Part shown: piece by piece, positions 36,433-49,443 of the stretch
Position numbering within the stretch: position 1 is the stretch's first letter
Layout: every line of letters begins with the position of its first letter
Assembly: GCF_000165425.1 (NCBI RefSeq)
Contig: NW_001799155.1
Span: 475,672-539,671 of the forward strand
Reading direction: 5' to 3'
From: Paramecium tetraurelia
Lineage: Eukaryota > Ciliophora > Oligohymenophorea > Peniculida > Parameciidae
Length of the DNA stretch: 64,000 nt
Program-made: the position numbers and the translations under genes
Notes under the pieces: model-generated
What the model was told of the DNA's origin: nothing
The model's input: only the letters and a program-made list of their open reading frames with translations
The model's database searches: none

Positions 36433-39269
36433 TCACTTTTTTTATTTTATTTTAATAATTCCTTTTCGTTGTGATTCTGATTGCTACTAAGGTTGCTTAA
36501 TCGATGAAAAAAAGTCTTTTTAAGAAGTAAAATAATTAAATTAATCAGTATTATTGTCATTATTTTAAATTTAATTTAATTTTTGTTGATTTAATGCAGA
36601 ATTTACAATTTGATCATCAACTTATGCTTTATTACTTTGAATTTAAATTTTGATTTTGTTTTTTGCTTAAGATGGAGTAAAATTGATTTCTGATTATTCG
36701 AATTGCTATTTTTCCTCAGTCTCACATACCTATTTAGATTCTATCTATTAATATTCAGGTTTCTCTTATCCTTCAATATCATTATAGGAATCAGACTTAA
36801 GTTTTTCTAATTACTTTTAGCATTTCAGACCGAATAGTTTAAGATTCCTCTTCTTAACCTCTGACTATTGACTACTCTTCTCTTCAGTCATAATCTTTTA
36901 GCTTGGAGTTTGAAAATTATTATCAGTTCTATTGTAAAATGCTTTGGTCTATTTAAGGACTTCATCATCATTCGCCCAAGGTTTGAGTGCTGTTTTCACC
37001 CATTCAGAAAATCCTTTCCTAATATCTGTATACTCAAATCTCTTGTCACACAAAAATACGATTCTTAATAATAAAATTGTAATACCCATAATCATTTACA
37101 TGCCTAATGACTCTGCCCAAGGCTTAATTAGTAGCTCTGATTGCTTATTGGCAATACCATTCCTAACTCTTTAGTCTATCTTAATCATTAAATTCAGGAT
37201 CGTTGTATATTTTTTCTAAATATTCCATCTTCTATGATACTTTATGATCCTGTTTTGGAGGATAAGGAACTCCAACTAGAAACACAGCTCTGCATAATTC
37301 ATCAGAGAAATCAATTCCTTCAGCTACCTTTCCTCTTTGAACAGCAAACATGATGGCTCCCTTCTTGGAATGTTGTTTATACAACTCAAACACATTTTGC
37401 ATTTCAACTGTCTATTACGGTTCCCATAAACAATGTTTGATTTCATTTAATCTAAACAATAATTTACTGGTTGTCAATTTGCTCCTGAATTTAAACATAA
37501 GACTGTATGATGAAAAGATAACTAAAATTCCATTTGGAATAACATATGAGTAATTTAATAGATTTTACCCAAGCCTATTAAATTACTCGTCATTGTTCCT
37601 TTGCTAATAGGAGAAATCAAACTATTTATGTTAAAACACGATAAGATTTTATTAAATGTTGATAATGTGTGGACTTGAAAATTAAGTTTAGAAGTTCATT
37701 CTTAATTCGCATGTCCATGATTACAAAGGGGAGAGTGTGCCTGAAGTCAAAAGCACAGAATGAATGTTCTTTGACAGTATTCTTTGAAATGCTAGGGATG
37801 GTTCTAAACACCACATGTAAATGGTTATTTAATTAGCTACATCGATCATGAAGGATAATTTATATTGATTGAATTAATTTTGCAAAGAGGATAGAGATTG
37901 CTTCTATTTTTCTCTTTCATCTTCTACTCTAATTAGATCATAGACATTCATGATGAATTTGGTCCATGATTCAAAGTGATGAGCTGGAAATTGGGATAAC
38001 TCACTCATGACATCTATTAAGATCATACAATGTGATAAGTATCTGGCAATATTATTTCTTGTGATTCCTTTTGCGTAATTGGTCAACATTGAGTCATTCC
38101 ATAATCTGAAGGTATTATCCTGATCTGAGGTGTATTGGAAGATTAAACTTTGAATTTAGCGAGCATCTAGGATTTGATATTTTTCATTTGTATCCTATAA
38201 TGTGAAGATTGGCTGTTATTTTAGTTATTCTAAATATTATGAAAAGGTTCTGATTGTGACCACAATAGATCGATATTCTTTCAATTCATAAACAAGTTTT
38301 GCTTGATTGAGTTTCACTTTTAATTGTTCATAGAATATGGGGACAGTCTCCAATTCATCAATCCATTTTTCCAGATCCTTCTCAGCCTCAATAATAATGT
38401 TTTGTGTGATAAAAAAGGATGATCCCTCTTCAGCTGTTGATTATACATTATGGGCTTCATCAAATATCAGAATTGAATTATCAATGTTTACGTAATCTTA
38501 AAAATCTTTTTCTAATAGGTAATTGTAAGGGAGGAGTATAATGTCAGCCTCATCCATTCTCTATCTCTCAAAGTAATAGGGACAGATTTTATTTTTATAT
38601 CCAAATTATTTTGCCTCTTCTAAATTATTTATCAAGGTCTTGTATTGTAATGCCATGAACATTACGACATCCTTTTTAAAGTATTAGCATTGATTGGCCT
38701 TTACTACTTTTCGACAATTCTAATTCAAAAGATTCCCTTTGATATTATAGAAATCCCCTCTTAAACAATATTGATCCCTTGAACCCAAAACTGATACGTT
38801 GGGTTTGTAAACTGTCTTCTTTAATTCTTGGGCCACCTACTTTAATTGTGCATGAGTTCTTGAAGCGTAAATGATTCTCAATTTTGTTGGGTTATTGGCT
38901 TTCTATTATTCCTTTCTGTGTTTCGAGAGCCAACCTAGAGAGGCGCATAATAAGGAGAGCGTCTTTCCTGTTCCAGTGGGTGATTCTAATCTAGTTTTAA
39001 TATTGAAGTATGTAATTATACAATGCATTATGTTTCCTATCCAAAGATTGAACAACGCTCTCCATATACTTTAATTAGACGTCATAGGGTTTGTGTGGGA
39101 AGTATATTTCAGTATAGGCGAGAGACAATGTTTATTGCTTTTTGCATAATTCATTGTCGAGTTCTATTTCTGATATTTTACCTCTTGCTGTGAGTTCAGA
39201 CTCGTCATCAATCAATTAGTGGTGTGACTTACTTTTGATATTCTATGACATTGAAATTGGAGGATTCAT
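36433..39269 (-). CDS. RTEL1-type Fe-S DNA helicase (Rad3/XPD superfamily)
   Basis: Introns 38991-39021 and 37064-37085 give 928 codons (927 aa). All Rad3-family motifs are present: Walker A SPTGTGKT (89-93), Ia [15 protein letters not shown], cysteines of the Fe-S cluster ([26 protein letters not shown]), DEAH (260-263) in [51 protein letters not shown] and [23 protein letters not shown] and the overall layout favour RTEL1 over DDX11, FANCJ or XPD. The C-terminal 150 residues are Q-rich and end with a PIP-box-like [13 protein letters not shown]1 dismantles D-loops and G-quadruplexes at telomeres and forks. The divergent neighbour starts 70 bp away. Confidence 0.92.
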
Positions 39270-39339
39270 AATTAAAATAATTCATTTATTTTTTTGGTTC
39301 AAACTAACAATATATATTTAACAATTACAAATTTAAATT

Positions 39340-40146
39340 ATGAATTAAACTACTCCTAAATCCATAGGAATCAATTATGCAAGTAAGCAATTGATATTGA
39401 AGATTAGAATTGAGAAAACACAAGGGCAAGGAAGAAACTCTACCAAAATCAATGAGCACCAATCTAAAATTTGACATTAATCAGAATCATTAACATGGCA
39501 TACTGAAACACAGAAGCACTTCGCAACACAATATCAATGAATATGCGCAATAACAACAATAAATGCAATTATTTGAATAATATTTCAATCATTCCAAAGT
39601 TTCATAATCTTTTATTGAATTTGTAACCAAACAAATACAGTATCATAACTAACCAATCTAAGTATAGCATTGTATTAATTGAGAAATTGATCAATCCAAG
39701 CATTTTCAAGAATAGTCAAAGAAGATGGGAAGAGGACCGAAGAAAGATTCTCTACGAATTAAATTAATAAAAGGAAGACAATTGCATTTTGTAAACTGAA
39801 TTGCATGACCTCAAAAGACAAAAAAATGCACTCTCAAAATAATGTGATAATTTGTAGGTTATTATCGTGCAAGAGAGACTGGGAAGACAACAAAGACACC
39901 AGCAGTTTTATTAGCACAAATTTCAGGAACTTACTAAAAATTTTCACATTCCCACCCAAGAAACCATATCCTCATTAACTGATGAAAGAGTACTCTCTAT
40001 AACAATCATAGTTCGAAAGCAACGAAACTTCTCTTGACTCCTCCTTGTCCAATGAAGACAACGACCCTCCAATCTACTCCAACCAACTGTTCGAAATGCT
40101 CAAGACTGGTAAACACAGATATCAGTTTTCCAAAAAACTCAATTGA
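39340..40146 (+). CDS. Small coiled-coil protein
   Basis: Introns 39383-39407, 39662-39683 and 39990-40011 give 246 codons (245 aa). The middle is a coiled coil (RKILYELNQQKEDNCILQTE, LHDLKRQKNALSKQCDNLQV). The N-terminus is basic and the C-terminus acidic then basic (SLSNEDNDPPIYSNQLFEML). No family recognised. The second intron must end in GAG to hold the frame. It shares a 70-bp divergent spacer with the RTEL1-type gene. Confidence 0.65.
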
Positions 40147-40188
40147 TATTAATTTAATTAAATATATACATCAATACATACTTGACTC

Positions 40189-43086
40189 ATGACTAATTTG
40201 AAATTATTTTACCTTACTGCATATCAAAATGTCATCATTGTATGTGTAATCTTACTCCTATTAGATTAAAACAGAATTGCCCCAAATTACAACTTAATTG
40301 AAGATTCATCGCAATTCTTAAATAATTGAAGAGTGCCCCAAAAATCAGAATGTGAACGAGAAACTCAAGGGCGACAAAAGGGTCTCCTACATTTTAGGGA
40401 TATTTAAAACGTTCAATAAGTCATTTCTAGTATTGGTGGAAGAATGTACAAAAGCTGCAACAATTAGAGAGCAAGTCATTTATCACATAGATCAAATCTC
40501 ATATTATGCTATTGAAGTATTATTTTAATTGATTCCAGGAGCAAAACACTCAGAATAAGGATATCTTGGAGAGTTTGGGAAATTAGAAGAAATTATTATA
40601 ATAAGGATTCTATTTTTCTATCAATGGCGACATCACCTTAGCTAGACACTTTAACAAATTTGAAAATAGTTTTGTCTGGAATCAGAAATTGTTAAGTGGA
40701 TTTAGGGAAAATAAGATCTCGTCCCATTGGTAATTCCCTATGATTTAAGGCTATGTAGAATAAATAGAATCATATATAGACAAATAATTAGTGACAGTGG
40801 TTTTGATTTCTAGAAGAAGTAGATTTATGGGTGGCACACGGTATTACTCAAGAGGAATCAATGATGATGGGCATGTCGCTAATTTCATTGAAACTGAGCA
40901 GATTCTCATTAAAGGAGACACAATAATTAGCTTTGTTGCTATTCGAGGTTCAGTACCCATATTTTGGAATCAAGATGGAGTCTCAAGTGTTAAATTGACC
41001 AGATCTAAAGAACTCACATCTGCTGCTTTTATCAAGCACTTCAACTTGCTGAGAAGATATGGTAAAATATTTTGTGTCAACCTGATGCAAAATAACAAAC
41101 CAATCGAATAGTTGTTAACCGAGAATTTCTACCATTAGTTTTAATCAACTTAATTGGATCATGTCAGGTACTAGTAGATTGATTTTCATGCTCATGTTAA
41201 GAATGGCAAATCTACAGGACTCAATCTGTATATTCAATAGTTTGAAAAAACACTTGAATAATTTTCATACTATTATGAAAAAGACAACTAAATCATCTCG
41301 GAATAATAGGGTGTATTTAGAATCAATTGTCTAGATTGTTTGGACAGAACTAATTTATTTATGAGTAAACTGTTTTTGTTTAGTTTAAATTAGACTTTGA
41401 TAAGTCAGAAATTATAATTGAACAACATTGACAATAATGGTATTTTAAATTAATTTGATGAATCAAACAAAAAGCTATTGCATGATCTCATCATCAAATA
41501 TAAGAACATGTGGGCAAACAATGGTGATCAATTGAGTTTCCTATATTCAGGATCAGGAAGTACGATATCAGAAATGGCAAGAGAAGGCAAAAGGGGATTT
41601 ATGGGCATGCTTAAAGATGGATATAATAACATAGAAAGATTTTATAATCGCTAATTTGAAGATGACACCAAATAAAATACAATCAATCAATTGTTAATAG
41701 GATCAGATGCCAATACACATTTTGATAACTGGATAATAGAATAGGAAAACTAATACTGTGTAAATCGCGAAATATCTGTGCTTTTAGTAACTTGGAATGT
41801 TGGAGGAAATCACCCTGTAACAACTGATTTTTCTAATAATATCTTAAATTTCTAAGATAATCAATTATCGAATCCAGATATCATAGTATTTGGACTGTAA
41901 GAAATTGTAGATTTAAATCCGCAAAACATTGTTATCATGAGTAATGAAAAAACCATTTAATTGTGGAATAACATATTTCAATAAAATCTAGAAAAATTAG
42001 AGTCTTATGCTAAAATTGCTGAATCCGATTTGGTAGGTCTATATATTTCCATCTTTGTTAAAACATCGCAAATTTCAAGAGTAACCAAGATTGAAACAGA
42101 TGTAGTCAAAACTGGATTAAGAGGAACATTAGGTAACAAAGGAAGTGTTCTTGTTAAATTTAAGTTTGATGATTCATTAGTAAATTATTAATCATATTTT
42201 GTAGATTGGATTCAATTGCTGTCATATGACTTCTGGAAATAAAAAGAATCAGTATAGATTATCAGATATAGAAGAAATTCACTCTAAAGCATTTCAAAAT
42301 TCTAAATATAAAACCAATTTGAATAATTTAGATTATTCATTCTTTTTTGGAGATATGAATTTCAGAATTGACTTGTCTTATCAGGACACGGTTGATAAAA
42401 TTAAATCATATTAATCCTACATTTCAAAAGATAAAAATCATATATAAGCCAAACAAATTTTAAGTTATTTGATTAATTAAGATCAATTAATGAAATGCAA
42501 AGCATAAAATCAATATTTACAATAATATTAAGAAGGCCTGATAGACTTTTTGCCAACATATAAATATGATAAAAATAGTTAGACTTATGATACCTCCAAA
42601 AAATAAAGGACACCCTCTTGGTGTGATAGAATTTTGGCCAAACACAAAGAAGAAACTAAGCTTGAATAAAAATTTTACAGAAGAAATGAATGTTTAGACA
42701 GCGATCATCGACCTGTGTCAAGTTATTATGTGATTGATGTTAAAAAAATTGATAAAGATAAATTAGATTTAGTAAAAGCATAGTATTGTCTCTCAAAAAT
42801 GCAAAACTCAAAATCAAATTCATAAATTTCTAAAGAAACAACAAAACCATAATAATAGCAACAACAACAATAATATCCTTATTAAGATTAATAGGAGGAA
42901 ATTGAAAACATTATTTTCTAATAGTAATCTGAAAATTAACAAATTGGTATTTAATAATAATAATAAATACAACAACAACAACAACAACCTTAGTAATAAT
43001 AATTAGACAATGCTTAAGTTTAACAGAACTAAGATAATGCAATTTAGAATTAACTAGAATAAATTACAAAAGAGTAACACCAATGA
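40189..43086 (+). CDS. Synaptojanin-like SAC / inositol 5-phosphatase
   Basis: Introns 40240-40264, 40517-40538 and 42180-42204 give 942 codons (941 aa). The SAC domain (residues ~20-480) has SFLVLVEECTKAATIR, SRRSRFMGGTRYYSRGINDD-GHVAN, and the active-site CX5R in NCLDCLDRTN (Cys365-Arg371). The 5-phosphatase domain (~520-840) has TWNVGG, GLQEI, GNKGSVLV, FNCCHMTSG, FGDMNFRI, RTPSWCDRIL and SDHRPV, with all catalytic signatures intact. The order SAC then 5-phosphatase is that of synaptojanin, which strips PI(4,5)P2 during endocytic uncoating. The C-terminal ~100 residues are Q-rich, coded by a mix of CAA, TAA and TAG. The gene lies 42 bp after the coiled-coil gene on the same strand. Confidence 0.93.
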
Positions 43087-43409
43087 TTTTGAAACATAAT
43101 AATTTATTTATTTTACCCATCATTTTTATATTCTTCAATGTAATTCAATTATAATTGGTTTTATTTTCTATTCAAAGAGTAATATTACTTAAATTCAATT
43201 TATTCAGGGTTCTTCATATACAATCTAATTACATTTAAAGAATTGTCATAATTCAAAGTTAAAATTTATTCATTTGCCTATTTTTTAATTGCTTAACAAA
43301 CACAAAACTGGCTTCTGTAGTAATTTCTTGTTAAGACTTCAGTTTCATTTAAAATTTTGATTGAAGTTTATATAATAAATTAAGTAATAATTTATTATTA
43401 AAACTACGT
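43087..43409. other. Noncoding spacer
   Basis: About 320 bp between two plus-strand genes; A+T-rich, nothing recognisable. Confidence 0.5.
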
Positions 43410-45982
43410 ATGACTTAGGTCTCTCAAGAATATAATTTAGAATATTTGGGTAGGTAAATGATTCATTAACTTAAGACAAGGCTTCAGACATTACCAAAGT
43501 GCAAATTTAGTAATAAAGACAATTAATTACAATCATAAGTGTAAATGATAAGGATGCAAGGGATATAATATATTACCTTTAAGATAGACAAACCATAGAT
43601 TTGTCACAAATATCTCTTAAGAAAAGAATTAAAGAATTGATCTTGAGCATACCAAAAGTTTCCAATCCAAATTCAACATTTAGACTTATTTGGGAATTGA
43701 TAAGTATGATATTCATTTTTGTCCAAATGATTTAAATTCCATTAGTTTTAACATATTCAGTCGAGTTAAGCTACGGATTTTAGATATTCAATTAATTCAT
43801 GGATGTGTTTTTTTATATAGATATGGCTTTGAATTTTAAATTTGCTTATTATTATAGGTATTCCTATTTGCATATTATAGAGGTGAAATTATTTATGATA
43901 GAAAGAAAATTGCGATCAATTATTTAAAGTTATGGTTTTGGTTAGATTTTTTAGCAGTTTTGCCTTACGATCAAATGTTCAATGCTGAAGATTCTCAAGC
44001 ATAATTAATAAAAATAGTGAGATTGTTTAAGTTCATTAAAATTGTGAGATTATTAAGAGTACTTAAGATCAGTAAAATACTTTAAAAATTAGAGGGTAAA
44101 TCCATTTATAAAAATATTGATAGAATCTGTAACATTGGCCTAGTCATTTTAAGAAGTGATATAGTTTTTAAAGATAGCATGCTTAATTTTGAGTATTGCT
44201 CATTGGATAGCTTGTATTTGGAATATCATAGAATACACCGATGAATAAGTTAATTTAACATGGATGCACAAATACGGCATTGATAATGCAGATTGGGAAA
44301 TCAAATACATTTCTGCCTTTTATTTTAGTGTAACCACGATGATAACAGTGGGTTATGGAGATATTAATGCCAATACGCAAATTGAAATGGTATTTGCAAT
44401 ATTTGCTATGGTTTTGGCATCAGCAATATTTGGTTATAGCATGTCTAGTTTTATGCTCATAATAGAGGGAGAAGATGAAAAAATCTAAGAGTAGAGGATT
44501 CAGAATTCTAAAATCATTAGGTATATAACGAAATATAAACTCATAGATATATCAAATAGAAAAGCATACCGAAGGAATTGTAAAGCAGAGTTAAAAATTA
44601 TCTAGAATGGTTGGCAGGATCGGCTCAAATAGCTAGAAATTATGAGTAATATGTTTTAAGAAGTCTATCTGCAAATCTGAAAACTGAAATTATATGTCTA
44701 ATGAATGGAAGAATTCTGCATAAGGTTTAGCTATTTAGTAAAGAATTTACTCCTTAATTAATAAACAAACTTGTTTATGTTTTAAATGAATAGATTTTAG
44801 GACCTGAAGAATATGTATTCAAGGAAAATTCATTTGATAATGATAAGATATATTTTATCTAAAATGGTTAAATTAATATTTGTATCACTTAAAAGGAAAC
44901 ACTCTTAAAGACATTGTAAAAAGGAGACTATTTTGGTGAAATAGGTTTCTTTGGGAGAAAACCAAGAAGTGCTTCAGCAAAATCAATTGATTTTGTTAAT
45001 GTTATGAGTTTAAATAGGATTGATTTATGGGAAGCAGCAAAACCTCTTGAGAGTGATCTATTGAAGCTTTATTTTATGAAAGATTGTCTTGAGGTTGAAA
45101 ATAATCTCAAACCATTAAAATTACGGTGTTACATTTGCGATAGACCTCATCACATAGCCAAAAATTGCACTGTCTTTCATTACAGAGTAAGTAGAAAAAA
45201 TATCATACTAGAGTATTTTAATCATGAAAATATCCGATAAAATTAAGATAGAAAAATTAATAAAAAAGTTAAAGTGAATTTACACAAAATATAAGAATCT
45301 GCTCTTAAATATTAAAATAACTAAAATAGATGTGAAAAGCAAATTAAAATTATATCGAATGATTATATTATTTAAGATGTAAAAATCGCCTTCGATATTG
45401 ATAAACAAAAAGAATACTCAGATTTCTTTAATGAATTTAATATTACTAATGTTGCAAAAAATATTAATCTCTTTGCTGAATTGATCTTAACTGAAATTGA
45501 AGAAAAGAAAAAATTGAAATCTCAATCTAGACAAACTCAAAAAAGACTCAAAAATTAAACTATTGCTCCCAGATAATCAAAAGCTACTATTGGTAATATG
45601 GAATATTTACTGAATAACAAATCATTAGAAAACTCATCCTGTTTGTCTTCCGAAAATTCAATACGTTGTATTGATAGAAACAAAAGTAAATCCAAAAGGC
45701 TACTTGATCTGTAATCATAATATCAGTATGTAAATATTATATATTCTAAATAGTTTTGCAAGAAGATCTTTAACAAATACTACTCCCAAATTATTCGAGT
45801 TCAATAATCTTACAATTCTTGCAAAAAAGATAAAGAATCCAAAACATAATAGAGTATCGTCAGTAACTAGATTTACCTAAAATTATAATGCTGAATTATA
45901 TATTTTAAAGTAAGAAACCTTTATGAGCAAATTCATCCCTCAATTATTGTACAACACAAAATTCAACTAATTCAAAAATTGA
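43410..45982 (+). CDS. Six-helix K+ channel with cyclic-nucleotide-binding domain and zinc knuckle
   Basis: Introns 43450-43475 (ends AAG), 43858-43880, 44143-44164 (starts GTC), 44521-44546 and 45726-45753 give 816 codons (815 aa). Six transmembrane helices lie at ~80-320, with S4 IVRLFKFIKIVRLLRVLKI (~184-202) and a pore MITVGYGDI (filter from 289). A C-linker RVKNYLEWLAGSAQIARNYE and a cNMP-binding fold (KGDYFGEIGFFGRKPRSASA) follow. An unusual CCHC zinc knuckle comes next: CYICDRPHHIAKNC, residues 541-554. The family is EAG/CNG-type, with a K+ filter. Such channels shape membrane potential and ciliary beating in Paramecium. Whether the domain binds nucleotide is uncertain. Confidence 0.9.
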
Positions 45983-46059
45983 TTATAATATCTTTTTTCA
46001 CATATCTCCTTATATTATTATTAATATTTATAATACTCAATATTATCAAATAAATAGCT

Positions 46060-49000
46060 TCATTCAGATTTTTCTTAAGTTTAAGACACTTAACTACTAA
46101 CAAGATTTGCTATACCAGAATGCATTAATTTCATAGTCATATGAGCTTTCTCTTTCTTTAATTTTGCAACTTAATCCGAGAGTGTTTTATTTTGTTCATT
46201 CGAATCATCAATTTAACATCTCAATTCAGAATTTTCATTTTTCAAATTGTTAATCTAATCTTACAATTCTTTAATTTTCTACTCTAAATTTGATATTTAT
46301 TTCTTGAAACTATCTTAAAGTTATTAGTTTTCCATCTTAACTTTATTGATTTGACTCAAATTACTCTAATTCTATGATTACAATAAACTTATTTAATTAT
46401 CATAACTTTGGGACATCGTTATTTTCTCCTTTTTTATTTAATTTGCCTACTCTTATAATCTTAAGTTATCCTCTTATAATTTTTATAGTTCTGCATTATT
46501 ATTAGGTTAAGAAGTAGGTCTCATGGAACTTGATTTAGCAATATGGTTTTCTAAATTTTAGTTTATATCACTCAATCTTTGTATATCATCTTCACAAGTT
46601 AATAATTAGGATTCTAGATTCTTTATTTTTGCCAATTAGATATTATTCTATTTATTGTTGATCTTAATTTGATCTTCATAAGTAGTTACTCTCAATTCTA
46701 ATTCCTTTATTTTGATTTCATAATGCTAAATCATTTACTTATTTTAGTTCTAAATATCATCACTAGTTTTTTATTTCAACTCGTAGTCCTTCAATTTCTT
46801 CTCATTTTCTTTTAGTCTTTATTCAAGAGTTTTAATTTAATAATCCTTATCTGTGAAAGATTTATCCGTTTCACTCGATTTGATGTCTCTTTTCATTTAG
46901 TTAACTATTGGTGGTTGTTCTTAATTTTTTTTTTGAAGTGATTGAATTTACTATTCAATTATAAGTTTTTATTCCTCAAAACGCTTTTTATATTAGAAAT
47001 AAAAATACTTATTGCTATTCTTTTTATTCTCTTAAGGCCTAATCATATTTATCTTTAATTTCCTTTGAATTTGACTCTAAAATCTCATTTTGATTGATTA
47101 ATTCAACATTTTTAATCTTTAACTGTTTGATTTGCTAAATGATATTTTAATAGAATATACATCCAAAAATTATTATTTTTCATTCGATTAGATTTAATCA
47201 TTTTATTTTCTTTTTAGAACTTCCTCTTCAAGGAGCTTTTACTAAAGTTCTTTAACTTATTAGTCTTTTTGTTATTCTATTTGAATGCTCACTTCTACCC
47301 TTTATTTCAAGTCTTCATTTTATTATTTTAGCTGTTTTATCTAATTATTATATTGATCTTATTCTCTATTACTCTTTTCTTCCATTAATTCAAGCTGGGC
47401 TTACAATGTTTTAATCTTGTTTTCAAAATCTCTGTTAATTTCAAATACTTAATCTAAATGATGTAAAAGCAAGTCCATTTCTTCCTTTTTATAAGCCAAC
47501 TATTGCTCTAATTATTAATTCTTGTCTGTCAATTCAGGATAATCCGACCTTCTTGTACTCGCTATTTGATTGTTATTGTTCTAATTGAAATTTCCGATCA
47601 TTGAATTCAAATCTTAAATCTATTTTGTCATTGATAAAGTCTTAGATTATGAATCCTTTGTTAAATTCTAATACGCTGCTTCTTAGTTCATCATAATTTG
47701 TTCAAGATTTTCTGCTTTCTTTTTTGCCTTATTTAACTAATCTACCAAGGTTTTGTTTTCTTGAACCAATATTGCTAACTTTTATTCTAAATATATGATC
47801 TGTTACTATTATTAATTAATTTATGATTCTTTCTAAGATTTAATTATTATATATATATTACATCACAATTCAATTTATTTAGTTTTACTTCATAGTGCTA
47901 TTGAATTTATTGTTTTTCAATAATACTCATTTTTTATACTTCTTCTAATTTACCATTTATATGATGCTGTGCCTTTAATTGTTGATTAGATATAGATTAT
48001 TTATGAGTTTAATCTAATTCAACAATTTATTGACTTAAAATATCATTATGTTATTTTAATTCGATTATCATCTTCTCATATTGTTGCTATTTTTCCAAAT
48101 TTTAATTTATCATTTATTTTGTATTAGCTTCATATTTTTCCAAAGAATTATTGTAATTATACTACAACTAATCAAATTCTTTCTACTTTTATACCAAGGT
48201 TTGCTAAACAAAACTTAAATCCGTCGTTCTGATCTCTAAATTGAAAAGAATAATTACATAAATTTTATTAGAGTTCTTTATTTGAAGCCACAAGATTATT
48301 AATGAGATCCTCTTGGCTTTAATTGTCTTTTGATGTAATTGCTAATTTAGCGTTCAAATTATTTATAACAGCCTCATTTTCTGTTCTCAAAAGCACATAT
48401 TGTTATTTCCAAGTAGATTCTAAAGCATTTAAATTCTCTTGTGCTTAAAATCTTATTGCTTGCATTTCTCTTTAATGAATCAATGAAGTGTTTGCCATAA
48501 TTTCATCAAACTATCTTTTATTGTTTACTTTTTCCTACTCAATAATAATCATTTATTGCTTCAATTAAATGTTGTCTTGTAGGATTACATCGATTTACTT
48601 TTGTAACTCTCTAACTCGATCATTAGACTGTTATAATAACAGTTTTAGCTATTCGAATTACAATTATATTTACATCATTTGCTACCTATTGTAATGGCTA
48701 CAATTATGCAATCTATCTAAGCAAATCTACATTCTATTCTTTTAGATTTCTGTACTGTTGATCATTAATTGGGCTATTTTATACAAATAATTGAATTGGT
48801 TATGGAGGTGGGGCAGGTGTCCCTTATTTAGGTAAATGGGATACACTTTGAGTCATTCTATTATTAGGAGTTTAGTTCTGACTCTATTCAAAAGGTTGTG
48901 GGCTTTGTTATTGATTGATACTTGAAGTTTTAGTGTTTGGTTAAGGATCTTATTCCTGCGCCTTCCCCAATCTATTCAAAAGTTTCGAAATATCACTAAA

Positions 49001-49270
49001 AAATAATAGTTTTATAATAAGATACTTTTGAAATTGCTTTTATTCCTATATAATGGATTATACTTAAAAAAGTTTATCAGAATCCTTTAACTAATTTTTT
49101 TCAGCACTTTCTTATTTATTCATGTTTGGAAAAATCATCTTGTATTGTTTCATTTCATCTTGGTCATCTTGCGAACTAGATCAATCAAATGAATACTCTT
49201 TTGGTTTTTGCTGTTTTTAGATTAAAGCACTAATATTACTGAGTTTTTCTCCAATAGGTTTTCGTTCCAT
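46060..49270 (-). CDS. Long coiled-coil protein
   Basis: From ATG 49270 (MERKPIGEKLSNISALI) a short disordered region rich in P/Q/S (QPNTKTSSINQQQSPQPFEQ) leads into about 850 residues of nearly continuous coiled coil (e.g. KKEEMDLLLHHLDQVFEINR, QAQLELMEEKSNREQDQ) to TGA near 46060. Introns at about 49184-49204 and 49016-49045 are likely in the N-terminus, and further short introns may exist, so the exon structure is incomplete. Such proteins are usual in basal-body, cytoskeletal and Golgi scaffolds; the role is unknown. Convergent with the channel gene, 77 bp apart. Confidence 0.65.
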
Positions 49271-49443
49271 TTTGAATATCAATTTATTTAAATTAATTAT
49301 TATGTATTTTAAAATATTGTTATAAAAATAAAAGATGATAAATAGTAAATTATTTTTATCAAAATATATCAATACTTTTGATACTTTAGTATCTGTTAGA
49401 ACTTAATTATTTTAATTAGTTATACATGTGTGACAATTATTAA

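Noticed and set aside
37626-38089. Separate small proteins inside the RTEL1-type gene
   Set aside because: The segment at 37904-38089 is an in-frame part of the helicase; the one at 37626-37814 is an alternative frame across the [11 protein letters not shown] region.
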